Origin: Actinomycetes bacterium
GTDB taxonomy: Bacteria > Actinomycetota > Actinomycetes > Actinomycetales > JAJYRW01
Direction: 5' to 3'
Assembly: GCA_021793895.1 (NCBI GenBank)
Contig: JAJYRW010000092.1
Location: 1-6,194 of the forward strand
DNA: 6,194 bases
The notes beneath the pieces were generated by a model that had not been told where the DNA came from, ran no database searches, and saw nothing but the letters and a program-made list of their open reading frames with translations. Shown piece by piece: positions 1-4,957 of the stretch. The translations under genes and the position numbers were made by a program. How positions within the stretch are numbered: the stretch's first letter is position 1; each line of letters starts with the position of its first letter.

Positions 1-1
1 C

Positions 2-400
2 GATGACGCGACTGCTGCGCTGGCTGGTGGCGCCAACCGCGAGGCGATTGTGCTGGTGGACGATCTGGATTTAGCGATGAGCTGGGATCCGCACGCGGCG
101 TGGTTGGAGGCGCTGCGGGAGCGGGTACACGCGGGCCTACCCACGATTGCGACAGCGACTATTTCCGCCAGTGCCAGCAGTTATTCCGGGTTAATTTCCC
201 AGTTACGACGCCTGCGCACCGGCATCGTGTTACACCCGGGAACGCGGCTGGCTAATGACATCTTTGGGGTAGATGTGGCGCGGGAAGGCGATGCGAACAG
301 TGCTCTTGTTGGGCGCGGTGTGGTCGTGGAGGCGGGCGAGGTTACAGCGCTGCAGATGGCCCGGAGCGATCAGTGGTCAAAGCCAGCACAGTGGGCGTAA
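2..400 (+). CDS. C-terminal fragment of an FtsK/SpoIIIE-type P-loop ATPase (5' end outside window)
   Basis: This reading frame is open from the left edge to a TAA at 398-400, giving about 132 residues. A GTG at position 50 could be read as a start, but the frame continues upstream without a stop (reading DDATAALAGGANREAI), so the gene is taken to be truncated by the window edge. The fragment has a Walker-B-like strand (IVLVDDLDL, hydrophobics followed by acids), then a helix with LRERV, a strand TIATATI, a QLRRLRTGIVLHPG segment and a closing VGRGVVVEAGEVTALQMA. That order matches my memory of the last ATPase-like module of actinobacterial FtsK/SpoIIIE or EccC-like proteins, which end in a 'GRG-x-VxxGExxxxQxA' strand pair. 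No Walker A or FHA region is visible because the N-terminal part is missing. The family call is inference from pattern; whether it acts in DNA translocation or protein secretion cannot be told. Its 3' end overlaps the convergent gene at 342-773 by 59 bp. Confidence 0.6.
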   Translation, partial: DDATAALAGGANREAIVLVDDLDLAMSWDPHAAWLEALRERVHAGLPTIATATISASASSYSGLISQLRRLRTGIVLHPGTRLANDIFGVDVAREGDANSALVGRGVVVEAGEVTALQMARSDQWSKPAQWA

Positions 401-773
401 ACATCCCCACCAGCACAACTGCGGCCAGTATGAGAAGCGCGATTCCGATCCAGGGTGTCGATCCCTGAAGGAGCGGGACTGCCACAGCAATTTGAAAGAG
501 CTGCCAGGTCACGAGGGGGCCGCGTGCCCATCGTTTGCCGCGGGAGAGGTTGCGCAGCATGACCGCAAGCATGAGGCCCATTCCACCGCCGAAAACCAGT
601 ACAAAGACTGCCATCGAGGTGTCGTCGGTGAATCCTCCGATTAGCGCCACAATGAGCAGCAGCGCGCCCGCGAGCAACGCTAGGGCTTCAATTCCGCCGG
701 CAATCAGGACAGCCCACAACCAACCCAGGCGCTTTTTGGAAGTTTCTTTTACCACGTGCACCACACTACGCAT
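342..773 (-). CDS. Small four-helix integral membrane protein, function unknown
   Basis: This gene encodes 143 residues from an ATG at 773 to a TAA at 344-342. An AAGG sits about 6 nt before the ATG and supports this start. A short basic N-terminus (KETSKKR, residues 9-15) is followed by four hydrophobic stretches at roughly 18-46, 52-73, 85-104 and 107-130, so it is an inner-membrane protein with little soluble mass. The loop between helices 2 and 3 carries the basic motif NLSRGKRWARGP followed by VTWQLFQIAVAVPLLQG. I recall similar 'RGRRWAR...QL...LLQGG' signatures in unnamed small membrane proteins of many actinobacteria, so it is probably a conserved hypothetical rather than an orphan. 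No catalytic or ligand motif is visible and no function is assigned. It diverges from the pdtaS-like gene with only 20 bp between start codons, and its last 59 bp overlap the convergent FtsK-like gene, so it lies in very tightly packed DNA. Confidence 0.75.
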   Translation of the reverse strand: MRSVVHVVKETSKKRLGWLWAVLIAGGIEALALLAGALLLIVALIGGFTDDTSMAVFVLVFGGGMGLMLAVMLRNLSRGKRWARGPLVTWQLFQIAVAVPLLQGSTPWIGIALLILAAVVLVGMFTPTVLALTTDRSGPSAAL

Positions 774-787
774 GCTGCCTTGCGGCT

Positions 788-794
788 TAGGCTA
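788..794. promoter_or_regulatory. Candidate symmetric bidirectional -10 element (TAGGCTA)
   Basis: The 20-bp gap between the two divergent start codons contains the palindromic heptamer TAGGCTA. On the + strand it reads TAGGCT (788-793) and on the - strand TAGCCT (794-789); both fit the loose actinobacterial -10 pattern TAnnnT. The + reading would start transcription near 800, which is the second in-frame ATG of the kinase and would give a leaderless mRNA. The - reading would start near 782, leaving a leader of about 9 nt that still holds the AAGG before the ATG at 773. No good -35 was found on either side. This is inference from a short motif. Confidence 0.3.
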
Positions 795-2350
795 TGACCA
801 TGGCAACACTGACAGATAAATCCCTGGCGGGCGACGCGGCAGAAAACGCCGATATTGAGTGGTTACGACTGCTGGTGGGTGATTGGCAACTGATTGCCGA
901 CCTCGCTTTTGCGGATTTAGTGCTGTGGGTGCGTGATGAAACCGGGGAATTTGTGGCCTCGCGCCAGTGTCGCCCCTCCACCGGGTCAACGATCCATGAA
1001 ACTGACATTGTTGGGTCTCGGCCCACCAAGTCCCAGCGGGACCGGCTGGAGCGGGCATCGAATGAGCTGCGAATTCAACGCGATCGCGAACCGCAGTGGT
1101 ATGGCGGGATTGCGGTGCGAGAAGAAGCTATCCCGGTCGTGCGCGGCGGACGCTGCATCGGAGTGATCACGCGCCAGACAAATTTGGCAACGGCGCGCAC
1201 TCCCGGTCGGCTGGAAATCCACTACATCGAGGGCGCCGACGAGATCATTCGGATGATTTCCCGCGGGGAGTTTCCGCACCCGGCAGCTCCGGCGATGTCT
1301 CGGCGTGGGGCCCCGCGCGTGGGGGATGGTTTCATTCGCCTCGATGCGGACGGGGCGGTCTTATTTGCGAGCCCGAACGCGATTTCTTGCCTCCACCGGT
1401 TGGGGGTGACCGGCGAATTGACACGGCAGTCTTTTAGCCGCGTGATCACCGAACAAATGGACGCCGATTCCGTTCCGGACGAGACGCTGCCACTGGTTTT
1501 GACCGGGCGGGCGCCGTGGCGGACCGATATTGAAGCCAATCGGGCGGTGCTATCGCTGCGTGCGGTGCCATTGACGGTTTCCGGCCGGCGCGTCGGAGCG
1601 GTGGTGCTGTGCCGCGATGTCACAGAGCTGCGGCGCCGGGAACGCGAGATCATGACAAAGGACGCCACGATTCGCGAGATTCACCACCGGGTGAAAAATA
1701 ACCTCCAAACCGTGGCGGCGCTGTTGCGCCTGCAAGCGCGGCGCACGGAAATCCCCGAAGCGCGTACCGCGCTGGCCGAGGCAATGCGGCGGGTGGCCAC
1801 CATTGCGGTGGTGCACGAAACGCTGTCCCAGACCTTTGATGAAACGGTCTCATTCGATGACGTTGTGGACCGCAGCTTGCGTTTGGCAGCCGATGTTGCA
1901 TCGCCCGAGGCGCAGGTGCGCACCGTGCGGGAAGGGCGCTTTGGAACCCTGCAGGCTGAGGTGGCTACTCCCCTGGCACTGGTTTTGACCGAACTTGTCA
2001 CCAACGCGGTCGAACACGGATTTCCGGGAAACACTTCTGGGGAGGTGCGCATTGCCTGTGAGCGCACCGAAGGAAATCTCACCGTCACTATTTCGGATAA
2101 CGGGGTGGGGCTGCGGCGCCCCACCGATGCCCAAGCCGGCAACGGGGAAGAAGCAGATGTTGACGATTTGGTGGGACTTGACGATGTCTGGCAAGAAGGA
2201 ATTAACGGCCTCGGCAGTCAAATCGTGCGCACGCTAGTCACCGGGGAGTTGCAGGGGAGCATTGAGTGGCGCAGCCCCGAGGGCGGTGGAACGGAAGTGA
2301 TACTGCAAGCGCCGCTGCAAGATCTCTCTAACAGCGGCGCTAAGCGGTGA
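794..2350 (+). CDS. pdtaS: PdtaS-like sensor histidine kinase (GAF-PAS-HisKA_2-HATPase)
   Basis: This is a cytosolic sensor kinase of 518 residues with no membrane segment. It should autophosphorylate on histidine and pass the phosphate to an ANTAR-type response regulator (PdtaR), which acts on RNA. Domains in order are a GAF-like N-terminus (about 15-155, including WQLIADLAFADLVLWV), a PAS domain (about 178-278, starting GDGFIRLDADG), the HisKA_2 box DATIREIHHRVKNNLQTVAA with the phosphoacceptor at His297 or His298, and an HATPase domain. The HATPase has its N-box at TELVTNAVEH (Asn404), G1 box DNGVGL (435-440) and G2 box GLGSQIVRTL (472-481). The PAS linker and H-box closely match remembered mycobacterial PdtaS (about 501 residues), so orthology is likely. 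All catalytic motifs look intact. The ATP-lid between G1 and G2 is unusually long and acidic. The ATG at 794 has no clear ribosome site; a second ATG at 800 (MATLTDKS) is an equally good start. No response-regulator gene is adjacent. Confidence 0.92.
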   Translation: MTMATLTDKSLAGDAAENADIEWLRLLVGDWQLIADLAFADLVLWVRDETGEFVASRQCRPSTGSTIHETDIVGSRPTKSQRDRLERASNELRIQRDREPQWYGGIAVREEAIPVVRGGRCIGVITRQTNLATARTPGRLEIHYIEGADEIIRMISRGEFPHPAAPAMSRRGAPRVGDGFIRLDADGAVLFASPNAISCLHRLGVTGELTRQSFSRVITEQMDADSVPDETLPLVLTGRAPWRTDIEANRAVLSLRAVPLTVSGRRVGAVVLCRDVTELRRREREIMTKDATIREIHHRVKNNLQTVAALLRLQARRTEIPEARTALAEAMRRVATIAVVHETLSQTFDETVSFDDVVDRSLRLAADVASPEAQVRTVREGRFGTLQAEVATPLALVLTELVTNAVEHGFPGNTSGEVRIACERTEGNLTVTISDNGVGLRRPTDAQAGNGEEADVDDLVGLDDVWQEGINGLGSQIVRTLVTGELQGSIEWRSPEGGGTEVILQAPLQDLSNSGAKR

Positions 2351-2358
2351 AACTATTG

Positions 2359-2386
2359 TTTAGCTGGCAGCAATTTAGCTGGCAGC
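2359..2386. repeat. 13-bp tandem duplication between pdtaS and whiB1 ends; possible weak hairpin
   Basis: TTTAGCTGGCAGC occurs at 2359-2371 and again at 2374-2386, separated by AA. The right copy contains the whiB1 stop codon (TAA on the - strand, 2377-2375) and its last three sense codons; the left copy lies just past the stop in the convergent gap. Because GCTGGCAGC is nearly its own reverse complement, the two copies can pair as a 4+4 bp stem with one central mismatch and a six-base AATTTA loop. That could serve as a two-way terminator for the convergent genes, but there is no T-run on either side, so the duplication is certain and the terminator role is weak. Confidence 0.55.
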
Positions 2387-2626
2387 GCGGCGGGCCCGGG
2401 CACGGCGACGCTTCAGCGCGCGGCGCTCGTCCTCAGACAGACCGCCCCAAACACCAGCGTCCTGTCCGGTTTCCAATGCCCATTTCAGGCACGTCTCCAT
2501 TACGGGGCAACGCTGGCATACAGCTTTGGCCTCATCGATTTGTAAAAGTGCCGGACCGGTGTTTCCAATCGGAAAGAACAGTTCGGGGTCTTCTTCGAGG
2601 CAGGCGGCTTGACTACGCCAATCCAT
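2375..2626 (-). CDS. whiB1: WhiB1-type [4Fe-4S] transcriptional regulator
   Basis: This gene encodes an 83-residue Wbl protein. Four cysteines at positions 9, 37, 40 and 46 form the C-x27-C-x2-C-x5-C cluster-binding pattern, with the Wbl turn GVWGG at 58-62. A basic tail (KRRRARARR, about 72-80) is the presumed DNA contact. The N-terminus MDWRSQAACLEEDPELFFP and the segment TGQDAGVWGGLSEDERRALKRR follow M. tuberculosis WhiB1 nearly residue for residue as I remember it, including the length and cysteine positions, which separates it from WhiB2 to WhiB7. In mycobacteria WhiB1 is essential, holds a nitric-oxide-reactive [4Fe-4S] cluster and binds region 4 of the primary sigma factor; transfer of that role here is inference. 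The start is fixed by a GAGGAG site 8 nt upstream. It is convergent with the pdtaS-like kinase and has a long leader with several dyads, implying real upstream control. Confidence 0.96.
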   Translation of the reverse strand: MDWRSQAACLEEDPELFFPIGNTGPALLQIDEAKAVCQRCPVMETCLKWALETGQDAGVWGGLSEDERRALKRRRARARRAAS

Positions 2627-2634
2627 CAGGTTTA

Positions 2635-2640
2635 CTCCTC
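2635..2640 (-). promoter_or_regulatory. Strong ribosome binding site for whiB1
   Basis: The - strand reads GAGGAG followed by 8 nt and then the ATG at 2626. It is the best Shine-Dalgarno match among the starts in this window and settles the whiB1 start. Confidence 0.8.
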
Positions 2641-2651
2641 AAGGCACATAT

Positions 2652-2678
2652 CAGCATCAAAAATCTAAGTTGATGCTG
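2652..2678 (-). promoter_or_regulatory. Perfect 9-bp inverted repeat in the whiB1 leader (stem-loop or operator)
   Basis: CAGCATCAA (2652-2660) and TTGATGCTG (2670-2678) are exact reverse complements around a 9-nt spacer. Read as whiB1 mRNA, this is a 9-bp stem whose loop ends in a run of U, ending 11 nt before the GAGGAG ribosome site. It could be a leader hairpin that affects translation or mRNA stability, or a duplex operator for a dimeric regulator. It does not look like an intrinsic terminator for the - strand because the stem is followed by ATATGTGCC rather than a T-run. The symmetry is seen directly; the role is unknown. Confidence 0.6.
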
Positions 2679-2707
2679 CGGGGGCTTTTGCGTTAAAACT
2701 CGGAGGC

Positions 2708-2740
2708 AAATTAGGCGCTCCGAATTGCTACTGGTATATA
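2708..2740 (-). promoter_or_regulatory. Candidate whiB1 -10 elements
   Basis: Two AT-rich hexamers on the - strand could be the whiB1 -10: TAATTT (2713-2708), which fits TAnnnT and would start transcription near 2701, and TATATA (2740-2735), which would start near 2728. Neither has a clear TTGACA-like -35 at proper spacing, as is common at activator-dependent promoters. The choice between them is unresolved. Confidence 0.3.
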
Positions 2741-2750
2741 GCGTCGCTGA

Positions 2751-2768
2751 TTGTGCGCGTTTGCACAA
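2751..2768. promoter_or_regulatory. CRP/GlxR-like operator upstream of whiB1
   Basis: TTGTGC-N6-GCACAA is a perfect 6-bp-arm dyad. Its inner 16 bp, TGTGC-N6-GCACA, has the exact spacing of CRP-family sites (TGTGA-N6-TCACA), differing only by a symmetric change at the fifth base of each half. In M. tuberculosis the CRP homologue Rv3676 is known to bind the whiB1 promoter, so the place and motif agree. The dyad centre is about 133 bp before the whiB1 ATG and 31 or 58 bp upstream of the two candidate transcription starts. Binding by a cAMP-responsive CRP/GlxR protein is inference. Confidence 0.5.
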
Positions 2769-2805
2769 GGGGTAAACGAAAGAAAGTGCCGGCTTTCGAA
2801 TGAGA

Positions 2806-2849
2806 GATGCATCACGTTGACGTTTCAACTATCGCGTGTTCCGGCGGAA
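2806..2849. repeat. Cluster of three short dyads in the far upstream region of whiB1
   Basis: Three small inverted repeats follow one another: GATGCATC (2806-2813, perfect), GTTGA-CGTT-TCAAC (2816-2829) and TTCCG-G-CGGAA (2839-2849). The last lies 26 bp past the stop of the SpoIIM-like gene and could be part of its 3' processing or termination, but no T-run follows it. Each is short enough to arise by chance; it is the density that is notable. No gene is visible in 2627-2874. Confidence 0.3.
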
Positions 2850-2874
2850 TCTCGCGGAATATTTCTGATTCGCC

Positions 2875-3870
2875 CTAACCGCTAACTAGTGTGGCAGCGC
2901 CGGCTTCGTATTCGCTCAGATCTCCTTTTTCACCCTCCGCTAGAGCACGACGCCCGAAAAAGACGACGTAAAACCAGTAAGCGACTAGCGCGAATGCGCC
3001 GATAAAGATCTTGATAGCGGTTGGCATGGGCGATGGCGTGACGTAGGCCTCAATAATTCCTGAAACCCCTAAGACTATGACCAGGCCCATGGCAATGGTC
3101 ATCAACGCTCTGCCGTCTTCAGCAAGCGCTCGCGAGCGCGTGCGTGCCCCCGGCGCCACCCAGGCCCAAAAAAGTTGGAGCCCCGCGCCAGCTGCCACAA
3201 ACACCGCCATGAGTTCGAGCATCCCGTGCGGGAGGATCAAGCCGAAGAACACTCCGCCGGCATCGTGACTAACCATGATGCCGCCCGCTGCCCCGACATT
3301 AATGGCGTTCAGCAATAAGACCGCTACTGGCCATATGCCTGTGACGCCAAAAGCCACGCTCTGGGCCGCAATCCAGGCGTTGTTGGTCCAAACTTGCGCG
3401 GCAAATGATGGCGCGGGGGAATTCGAGTAGTACGACTCGAAGCTTTCTTCAACGTAATTTTCAATCATTTCGGGCGAACCAAAGGCGGCCTGGGCACTCG
3501 GTTCTGTGGCCAGCCACCACCCCGCAACCACGGCAACAATTATGAACGACGCCGTGACTCCCAGCGCCCAAAATCGGGACCGGTAGAGCGCCGCTGGCAG
3601 GGACCGGAGGAAAAACCGTTGAACTGTCGCCCAGGAAAATCCGCCCCCGGAGGAGATGCGTCCCCGAGCGCGGGCTACGCGCATCGACAGGTCGCTTATG
3701 AGCGCCGGGTCGGGAGCGGTGGAGCGAATTATTGACAGGTGCGTTGCTGTGCGCTGATAAAGACGCACCAGCTCATCAGCCTCTGCCCCGCTAAGAACGC
3801 GGCGGCGGCTGAGTTCTGAAAGGCGGTCCCAGTCTTGCTGGTGGGCCCATACAAACGCATCAATATCCAC
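2875..3870 (-). CDS. SpoIIM-family (DUF95) integral membrane protein
   Basis: From a GTG at 3870 the product is 331 residues. A soluble helical N-terminus (about 1-95, DIDAFVWAHQQDWDRL, then SGAEADELVRLYQRTATHLS) precedes hydrophobic segments near 101-121, 164-188, 206-234, 254-274 and 285-306. Family signatures are AAQVWTNNAWIAA (about 157-169) and ILPHGMLELMAVFVAAGAGL (about 212-231), the conserved Pro-His-Gly...Glu core of SpoIIM proteins. Length and N-terminus match the actinobacterial branch, commonly annotated 'stage II sporulation protein M'; these bacteria need not sporulate and the biochemical role is unsettled. Start choice: the frame is open to an ATG at 3927, and an ATG at 3876 is also in frame, but only the GTG at 3870 has a ribosome site (GCAAGG, 7-nt spacer) and gives the usual 'MDIDAF' beginning. 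It diverges from the RDD gene, a pairing I recall in many actinobacteria. Confidence 0.9.
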   Translation of the reverse strand: MDIDAFVWAHQQDWDRLSELSRRRVLSGAEADELVRLYQRTATHLSIIRSTAPDPALISDLSMRVARARGRISSGGGFSWATVQRFFLRSLPAALYRSRFWALGVTASFIIVAVVAGWWLATEPSAQAAFGSPEMIENYVEESFESYYSNSPAPSFAAQVWTNNAWIAAQSVAFGVTGIWPVAVLLLNAINVGAAGGIMVSHDAGGVFFGLILPHGMLELMAVFVAAGAGLQLFWAWVAPGARTRSRALAEDGRALMTIAMGLVIVLGVSGIIEAYVTPSPMPTAIKIFIGAFALVAYWFYVVFFGRRALAEGEKGDLSEYEAGAATLVSG

Positions 3871-3877
3871 GCTCATA

Positions 3878-3883
3878 CCTTGC
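3878..3883 (-). promoter_or_regulatory. Ribosome binding site deciding the SpoIIM-like start
   Basis: The - strand reads GCAAGG, then TATGAGC, then GTG (3870). The 7-nt spacer fits the GTG; the ATG at 3876 would be only one base from this site, so it is unlikely to be used. Confidence 0.55.
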
Positions 3884-3970
3884 CATAGCCAAGCCAAAGC
3901 GTTGCTACTTGCGCACTGAAGGACCATGTGACGACCCTGTGGCGCGTCTTGCGAGCCCCAGCTAAAGAGA

Positions 3971-4042
3971 TGCGCCCAGCTAGGTGATGACGCGTGCGCC
4001 CAACTACGTAATGAGGCGTGCGCCCAGCTACGTGATGAGCCG
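3971..4042. repeat. Three 24-bp tandem repeats in the SpoIIM/RDD divergent intergenic region
   Basis: Copies start at 3971, 3995 and 4019 with an exact 24-bp period. The best core is TGCGCCCAGCTACGTGATGA; copy 3 matches it fully, copy 1 differs at one base and copy 2 at two, while the last four bases of each unit vary a little. A degenerate fourth unit (TGCGAGCCCCAGCTAAAGAGA, 3-bp insertion) may precede copy 1 from 3950. The array fills a third of the non-coding gap between divergent genes (3871-4104). It has no clear internal dyad, so it may be an iteron-like protein-binding array or a simple minisatellite. In the + strand it would read as repeated CAQLRDEA-type octapeptides, but no start codon is available. 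Confidence 0.85.
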
Positions 4043-4060
4043 CGCGAAGAGCCGAGCGCG

Positions 4061-4083
4061 GTGTGGTGAGCAATCGATCACAC
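4061..4083. promoter_or_regulatory. Imperfect dyad before the RDD gene (GTGA-N8-TCAC)
   Basis: GTGA (4066-4069) and TCAC (4078-4081) are inverted around 8 bases, and GTGTG (4061-4065) and CACAC (4079-4083) form an overlapping inverted pair. It recalls a CRP half-site pair, but the spacer is two bases too long, so a CRP assignment is not supported. It sits between the 24-bp repeats and the RDD start and could be an operator for another dimeric regulator. Confidence 0.25.
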
Positions 4084-4104
4084 GCGATGGGGCAAGATCG
4101 TGCC

Positions 4105-4923
4105 ATGGCTTTTGATGACGAAGACATCGTTACCGGTGAGGCAGTAGCCATTGAGGTCAGTGCTGCCTCATTCGGCTCCCGCATGGTCGGCGCGGCAATT
4201 GACATCTTTGCCATTGGAATGGTGCTGATCTTCCTCTTTATGGGAGTCGGCATGGCTATTGGAACCCGAGTAGTTGATGAGGCTCTGGCTGGAGCGCTGC
4301 TCATTTTGGTCATAGTTGTGGCGTTAGTGGGAGTGCCAACACTGATTGAAACGCTCACGCGCGGGCGTTCCCTAGGCAAAATGGCGATGGGTCTCCAAAT
4401 CGTTCGAGATGATGGCGGGCCAATTCATTTCCGGCACGCTTTTATTCGCGCGCTAGTGGGGGTCGGTGAAATCTGGCTCTTTGCCGGCATGATTGCCGTC
4501 CTAGTTTCCCTGTTTAATAAGCGCGGCAAACGCTTAGGCGATTTGCTGGCCGGCACGTACTCGGCCGGTATTCGCGCAGCGCAGCGCACTCCCCCGGTTG
4601 TCATGCCACCGGAACTGGCGCCCTGGGTTGCCCAAGCCGATATTCGGCGCCTCCCCGACGGATTAGCGCTGCAAGTGCGCTCATTTTTGTCTCGCACAGA
4701 CAAGTTGCACGGCGGCTCGCGCCAGCGCCTTGGAATGGAACTTGCCTCCGAAGTGGAAAAATATGTCGCTCCTGCCCCACCCCCGGGCACACACCCGGAA
4801 CGCTTCTTAGCCGCGGTCTCAGCCGAACGCCGGGATCGCGAGTTCAACGCCCTGGGCCGAGAAAAGCAGCGCACTATTCAGCAGGCACACGCGGCGACGC
4901 GACTGCCATTTGATTTGGGGTAG
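4105..4923 (+). CDS. RDD-family membrane protein with soluble C-terminal domain
   Basis: From the ATG at 4105 the product is 272 residues. The N-terminus DIVTGEAVAIEVSAASFGSR leads into the RDD signature Arg26...Asp33 (SRMVGAAID), with hydrophobic segments at about 27-52, 60-83 and 117-137. The usual RDD loop RGRSLGKMAMGLQIVRDDG (86-104) and the closing FNKRGKRLGDLLAGT (137-151) are intact. The last 110 or so residues are hydrophilic, with a Pro-rich APAPPPG stretch and no recognised fold. The family's role is poorly defined; some members have been linked to ion or proton transport. Start choice: the frame extends to a GTG at 4063 and an ATG at 4087, but homologues begin close to the 'DDxVTGEAV' motif, which favours 4105. 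No strong ribosome site is present (GCAAGA about 8 nt upstream); CAAGAT at 4093-4098 could instead be a -10 for a leaderless transcript. It diverges from the SpoIIM-like gene and ends 34 bp before the convergent sahH stop. Confidence 0.88.
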   Translation: MAFDDEDIVTGEAVAIEVSAASFGSRMVGAAIDIFAIGMVLIFLFMGVGMAIGTRVVDEALAGALLILVIVVALVGVPTLIETLTRGRSLGKMAMGLQIVRDDGGPIHFRHAFIRALVGVGEIWLFAGMIAVLVSLFNKRGKRLGDLLAGTYSAGIRAAQRTPPVVMPPELAPWVAQADIRRLPDGLALQVRSFLSRTDKLHGGSRQRLGMELASEVEKYVAPAPPPGTHPERFLAAVSAERRDREFNALGREKQRTIQQAHAATRLPFDLG

Positions 4924-4957
4924 GCGCACCAGTGGAACCAGTGCAAGTTCCGGCGGC

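Noticed and set aside
2347..2673. A 108-codon + strand frame overlapping the pdtaS stop and running antisense to whiB1
   Set aside because: It is opposite the highly conserved whiB1 gene, has no recognisable domain and a composition expected of antisense.
2613..2828. A 71-codon - strand frame upstream of whiB1
   Set aside because: It overlaps the whiB1 start in another frame, covers the dyad-rich leader and has no family signature or ribosome site that I can see; the region reads better as regulatory DNA.
3126..3139. Perfect 14-bp palindrome GCGCTCGCGAGCGC
   Set aside because: It lies inside the SpoIIM-like coding sequence over Arg/Ala/Leu codons in GC-rich DNA and has no flanking signal; most likely codon-driven coincidence.
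3932..4069. A + strand reading of the 24-bp repeats as a repetitive peptide (CAQLGDDA, CAQLRNEA, CAQLRDEP)
   Set aside because: The frame is open between stops at 3929-3931 and 4067-4069 but has no ATG, GTG or TTG start before the repeats and no ribosome site; the octapeptide pattern follows automatically from a 24-bp period.
4066..4081. CRP site upstream of the RDD gene
   Set aside because: GTGA and TCAC are 8 bases apart instead of 6, so the geometry does not fit a CRP dimer; kept only as an unassigned dyad.
3873..4379. A 168-codon - strand frame reading through the repeats and antisense to the RDD gene
   Set aside because: Its composition (Ser/Thr/Met/Ala rich, low complexity) is typical of an antisense shadow, and most of it lies opposite the well-supported RDD coding sequence.
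4924..4957. Possible terminator between the RDD gene and sahH (ACCAGTG-GA-ACCAGTG)
   Set aside because: The 7-bp element is a direct rather than inverted repeat, the only inverted pairing (GCAC/GTGC) is 4 bp long, and there is no T-run on either strand.
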